In this document: one piece after another, positions 60,945 through 64,000 of the stretch
How the letters are laid out: every line of letters begins with the position of its first letter
Numbering within the stretch: the stretch's first letter is position 1
NCBI RefSeq assembly: GCF_005503535.1
Contig: NZ_SCNN01000010.1
Location: 124,001-188,000, forward strand
DNA from: Mesorhizobium comanense
GTDB lineage: Bacteria > Pseudomonadota > Alphaproteobacteria > Rhizobiales > Rhizobiaceae
Length of the DNA: 64,000 nt
Direction of reading: 5' to 3'
Made by a program: the position numbers and the translations under genes
Notes under the pieces: model-generated
What the model was told of the DNA's origin: nothing
The model's database searches: none
What the model saw: only the letters and a program-made list of their open reading frames with translations

Positions 60945-62831
60945 ATGTTGTTGTTTAACTGGTTTGAAAGAAGGCTCGATCCGTTCCCCGCAGCGGAACC
61001 CGTCGAGCCGCCCAAGACGCTGGTGGCCTTCTGCCTGCATTATACGCGTGGCGCCTGGCCCTATATCCTTGTCGACGCGGTGCTGGTGGCGGCCATCGCC
61101 ATCGCGGAAGTCTGGATGTTCGGCTTCCTCGGCCACATCGTCGACTGGCTGTCGGCGGCGAACCGCGAAACCTTCCTGCAGACGGAGGGCTGGAAACTCG
61201 CGGGCATGGCATTCATCGTGCTGTTCGCCTTACCGGGCACGGTGTGGCTGCATTCGCTGCTCAACCAGCAGACGCTGATGGGTAATTATCCCATGCGCAT
61301 CCGCTGGCAGGTGCATCGCTACCTGCTCAAGCAATCGATGAGCTTCTACCAGGATGAGTTTGCCGGCCGCATCGCCACCAAGCTGATGCAGACGGCGCTG
61401 GCCGTGCGCGAATGCGTCATCAAGGTGCTCGACGTCCTGAACTACGTCATCGTCTATTTCCTCGGCATGCTGTTCATCGTCGGCTCGGCCGACTGGCGGC
61501 TGGCGGCGCCGCTGGCTGTCTGGCTGGTCGGCTACATCCTGTTGCTGCGTTTTTTCATTCCCCGGCTGGGCAAGGTTGGCGAGGAGCAGGCCAATGCACG
61601 CTCGGTCATGACCGGCCGCGTCGTCGACAGCTATTCCAACATCCAGACGGTCAAGCTGTTTTCGCATGCGCGCCGCGAGGCCACCTTCGCCAGGGAAGGG
61701 ATGGATGGCTTCCTGAGCACGGTCTACCGGTCGATGCGGCTGGTCACGGTGCTTTTCGGTACACTCTACATCCTGAACTCGCTGCTGCTGTTCTCGATCA
61801 CCGCCATCTCGCTGTGGCTTTGGATGGGGCAGGCGGTAACGATCGGCGCGGTCGCCGTGGTCATCGGCCTGGTGCTCAGAATGTGGGGCATGTCGCAATG
61901 GATCATGTGGGAAATGTCGGCCCTGTTCGAGAACATAGGCACGGTGCATGACGGCATCGCCTCGATCTCGCTGCCGCGCCTCGTCGAGGACAGGCCGGAT
62001 GCGCAGGAGATCGTCGTTTCCAGGGGTGAGATCCGCTTCGATGGTATCGGCTTCCACTATGGCAAGCAGAAAGGCGTCATCGAAAACCTGTCGCTGTCGG
62101 TGAAACCGGGCGAGAAGGTCGGCATTGTCGGCCGCTCGGGCGCCGGCAAGTCGACGCTGGTCAATCTGCTGCTGCGCTTCTACGACCTGGAAAGCGGCCG
62201 AATCCTGATCGACGGCCAGGAGATCGCCGGTGTGAAGCAGGATTCGCTGCGCGCCCAGATCGGCATGGTCACGCAGGACACCTCGCTGCTGCATCGTTCG
62301 GTGCGTGAGAACATCCTCTACGGCCGGCCCGATGCTTCAGACGAGATGCTTGTCGAGGCGGCTCGGCGGGCCGAGGCGCTGGACTTCATCGGCGCGCTTT
62401 CTGACGGCAGCGGCCGCAAGGGGTTCGACGCCTATGTCGGTGATCGCGGCGTCAAACTGTCCGGCGGCCAGCGGCAACGCATCGCCATCGCTCGCGTTAT
62501 GTTGAAGGATGCGCCGATACTTATCCTTGACGAGGCGACGTCGGCGCTGGATTCCGAGGCGGAAGCCGCCATTCAGGAGAACCTCTACAAGCTCATGCAG
62601 GGCAAGACCGTCATCGCCATCGCGCACCGGCTGTCGACGATCGCGGCGATGGACAGGCTCGTGGTGATGGACCAGGGCCGCATCATCGAGGAAGGGTCGC
62701 ACGAGCAACTGGTCGCCAAGGGCGGGCTCTACGCACAGCTCTGGCAGCGCCAGTCGGGCGGGTTCCTGCTGGAGGACATCCCGGCCGAAATCGCCAATGA
62801 CGCTATAGCAAAGGGGCAAGCCGCAGAATGA
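60945..62831 (+). CDS. ABC exporter half-transporter (MsbA/MdlB-like)
   Basis: The 628-residue protein fuses a six-helix exporter membrane domain (residues ~25-330) to an ATPase with Walker A GRSGAGKST, Q-loop MVTQDTSLLHRSV, signature LSGGQRQRIAIARV, Walker B ILILDEATSALD and switch AIAHRLST; all catalytic motifs are intact. It is followed 10 bp downstream by a second, similar half-transporter, so the two may form a heterodimer. The substrate is unknown. The ribosome site is weak. Confidence 0.9.
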   Translation: MLLFNWFERRLDPFPAAEPVEPPKTLVAFCLHYTRGAWPYILVDAVLVAAIAIAEVWMFGFLGHIVDWLSAANRETFLQTEGWKLAGMAFIVLFALPGTVWLHSLLNQQTLMGNYPMRIRWQVHRYLLKQSMSFYQDEFAGRIATKLMQTALAVRECVIKVLDVLNYVIVYFLGMLFIVGSADWRLAAPLAVWLVGYILLLRFFIPRLGKVGEEQANARSVMTGRVVDSYSNIQTVKLFSHARREATFAREGMDGFLSTVYRSMRLVTVLFGTLYILNSLLLFSITAISLWLWMGQAVTIGAVAVVIGLVLRMWGMSQWIMWEMSALFENIGTVHDGIASISLPRLVEDRPDAQEIVVSRGEIRFDGIGFHYGKQKGVIENLSLSVKPGEKVGIVGRSGAGKSTLVNLLLRFYDLESGRILIDGQEIAGVKQDSLRAQIGMVTQDTSLLHRSVRENILYGRPDASDEMLVEAARRAEALDFIGALSDGSGRKGFDAYVGDRGVKLSGGQRQRIAIARVMLKDAPILILDEATSALDSEAEAAIQENLYKLMQGKTVIAIAHRLSTIAAMDRLVVMDQGRIIEEGSHEQLVAKGGLYAQLWQRQSGGFLLEDIPAEIANDAIAKGQAAE

Positions 62832-62841
62832 TGACCGCCGC

Positions 62842-64000
62842 ATGATGACAGCCGTCTATCGCTGGTTCGAGAACTGGGTCTACCCGTTCAGGGAGCCGGC
62901 GAATCTTCGGCCACCGGTAAGCGTGGGCGGCTTCATCTGGCACTATGTCGGCCAGGCGAAGTTCGCCTTCTTCGCCATGCTGGTCATCGGCGGTATCGCG
63001 CCGCTGGTCGAGGCCGGGCTGTTCTACTTCGTCGGGCGGCTGGTCGATATACTCGACCAGCTTCCCGAACGCAGCTGGCACGCGCTGTGGACCGCCGCCG
63101 GCCCCGAACTGGTGTTCATGGTCGCCGTGGTGCTGGTCATCCGCACGCTGGTGGTGGGCCTGTCGGCGCTGGTCGACGAGCAGACGATCACGCCGGGTTT
63201 CTACAATCTGGTGCGCTGGCAGGCGCACCGGCATGTCTCGCGCCAGTCCTACGCCTTCTTCCAGAACGATTTCGCCGGGCGCATCGCGACGAAAGTCTGG
63301 CAGGCAGGGCAGGCGACCGGCGACCTGATGGAGAGCTTCATCGAGGTCGTCTGGTTCATGATCGTCTACACGGTGACGACGCTGGCGCTGGTGGCGGGTC
63401 TCGACCTCAGGCTGGCGGTGCTGGTGGTGATCTGGATTACCGCCTTCGGCTGGCTGGCGAAACTCTACCTGCCGGCGATCCGCAAGCATGCCGAGGCGAC
63501 GGCGGAGGCCGGCTCGATGATCAACGGCCGCATCGTCGATTCCTATTCCAATGTGCAGACACTGAAGCTTTTCACGGCCGATGGCGACGACCGCTATATC
63601 AGGAACGGCTTCGACATCTATCTCGACGCGCTGCGCCCGTTCACCCGCCGGCTGACCGGCGTGCGCATGGCGCTGACGACACTGTCGGGCATCATGATCA
63701 CCGCGATCGGCTGCTTTGCCGTCTATCTCTGGGTCGAGGGCTCGATCACGGTCGGCGCGGTCGCCTTCACCCTGTCGCTGGTGCTGCGGCTCAACATGCT
63801 GCTCGGCCGGCTGATGATGCAGCTCAACGGCATTCTGCGGAATCTCGGCGTGCTGGAAAACTCCAAGGCGCTGATCTCGCAGCCGCTCGGGCTCGTCGAT
63901 GCGCCCGATGCGAAAGAACTGGTTGTCGCCGGCGGCCGCATCGACGTGAAGAACGTCGAATTCCACTATGGCAAAGGGTTCGGCGTGCTGAACGGCATCG
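62842..64000 (+). CDS. Second ABC exporter half-transporter (partial, cut by window end)
   Basis: The visible 386 residues cover the six-helix membrane domain (VGGFIWHYVGQAKFAFFAML onwards) and the first strands of the ATPase (GRIDVKNVEFHYGKGFGVLN); the Walker motifs lie beyond the window. It parallels the upstream protein, sharing FAGRIATK and GRIVDSYSNVQTLKLF segments, and is likely its dimer partner. The start is one of two adjacent ATGs (62842/62845); translation is probably coupled to the preceding gene. Confidence 0.87.
   Translation, partial: MMTAVYRWFENWVYPFREPANLRPPVSVGGFIWHYVGQAKFAFFAMLVIGGIAPLVEAGLFYFVGRLVDILDQLPERSWHALWTAAGPELVFMVAVVLVIRTLVVGLSALVDEQTITPGFYNLVRWQAHRHVSRQSYAFFQNDFAGRIATKVWQAGQATGDLMESFIEVVWFMIVYTVTTLALVAGLDLRLAVLVVIWITAFGWLAKLYLPAIRKHAEATAEAGSMINGRIVDSYSNVQTLKLFTADGDDRYIRNGFDIYLDALRPFTRRLTGVRMALTTLSGIMITAIGCFAVYLWVEGSITVGAVAFTLSLVLRLNMLLGRLMMQLNGILRNLGVLENSKALISQPLGLVDAPDAKELVVAGGRIDVKNVEFHYGKGFGVLNGI

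Noticed and set aside
1..64000. Prophage, transposon or genomic island
   Set aside because: No integrase, transposase, phage structural gene, tRNA-linked repeat or clear composition shift was seen; only small non-coding repeats are present.

Overview
The window is high-GC, densely coded chromosomal DNA of an alphaproteobacterium, most likely Mesorhizobium or a close Phyllobacteriaceae relative. The main signs are a fused anthranilate synthase TrpE(G) of 729 residues with a three-Trp leader peptide, a choXWV choline importer with the rhizobial aromatic box, a second-type ClpS, and several families of rhizobial intergenic palindromic repeats. I see no tRNA or rRNA gene, transposase, integrase, phage gene or CRISPR array. 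It reads as core and soft-core chromosome rather than an island. The genus is an inference; no rRNA or replication gene is present to fix it.

Layout. 1-9.9 kb: MFS pump with a divergent LysR; a MarR-led operon (isochorismatase-fold hydrolase, small membrane protein, EntS-like MFS) followed by a DUF2218/siderophore-interacting ferric reductase; then a monooxygenase-fold protein, an SDR, a DsrE-fold exported protein, a secreted protein made of two repeats, and an orphan VapB-like antitoxin. 9.9-14.7 kb: CDF cation exporter, trpE(G) with leader and attenuator, and a PEP-mutase-superfamily enzyme, bracketed by two inverted copies of a ~205 bp palindromic element. 14.7-29.3 kb: zinc deacylase, MFS, quinoprotein glucose dehydrogenase with a divergent MarR, flavin disulfide reductase plus DUF4126, sugar O-acetyltransferase, a QseBC-like two-component system divergent from PepSY plus cytochrome b561, a GlxA-type regulator divergent from a second cysteine hydrolase, and fhs.

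29.8-36.8 kb: a five-gene same-strand cluster of unknown function (coiled-coil protein, two uncharacterised soluble proteins, an AAA+ ATPase, a DUF2333 membrane protein). This is the best candidate for an undescribed system. 37-47.5 kb: cytochrome c, LysR/EamA pair, thymidine kinase, choXWV, an OmpR/EnvZ-type pair, three small exported or membrane proteins and clpS. 47.7-54.6 kb: a MoxR-DUF58-BatA/DUF4159-membrane protein operon. 54.8-60.1 kb: DUF1285-NUDIX-cca operon, DUF1059, hemF, small protein, soxR with a perfect SoxR box, trmL. 60.2-64 kb: a small upstream ORF, a hypothetical gene and two tandem ABC exporters, the second cut by the window end.

Regulatory DNA visible by eye: the trp attenuator with a probably leaderless trpL, a 34 bp MarR operator that also argues for a later start codon, a SoxR box, a possible RirA site before the siderophore reductase gene, an intra-operon terminator between choX and choWV, and a strong terminator after fhs. 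Repeats sit inside operons in several places and in one case provide a Shine-Dalgarno sequence.
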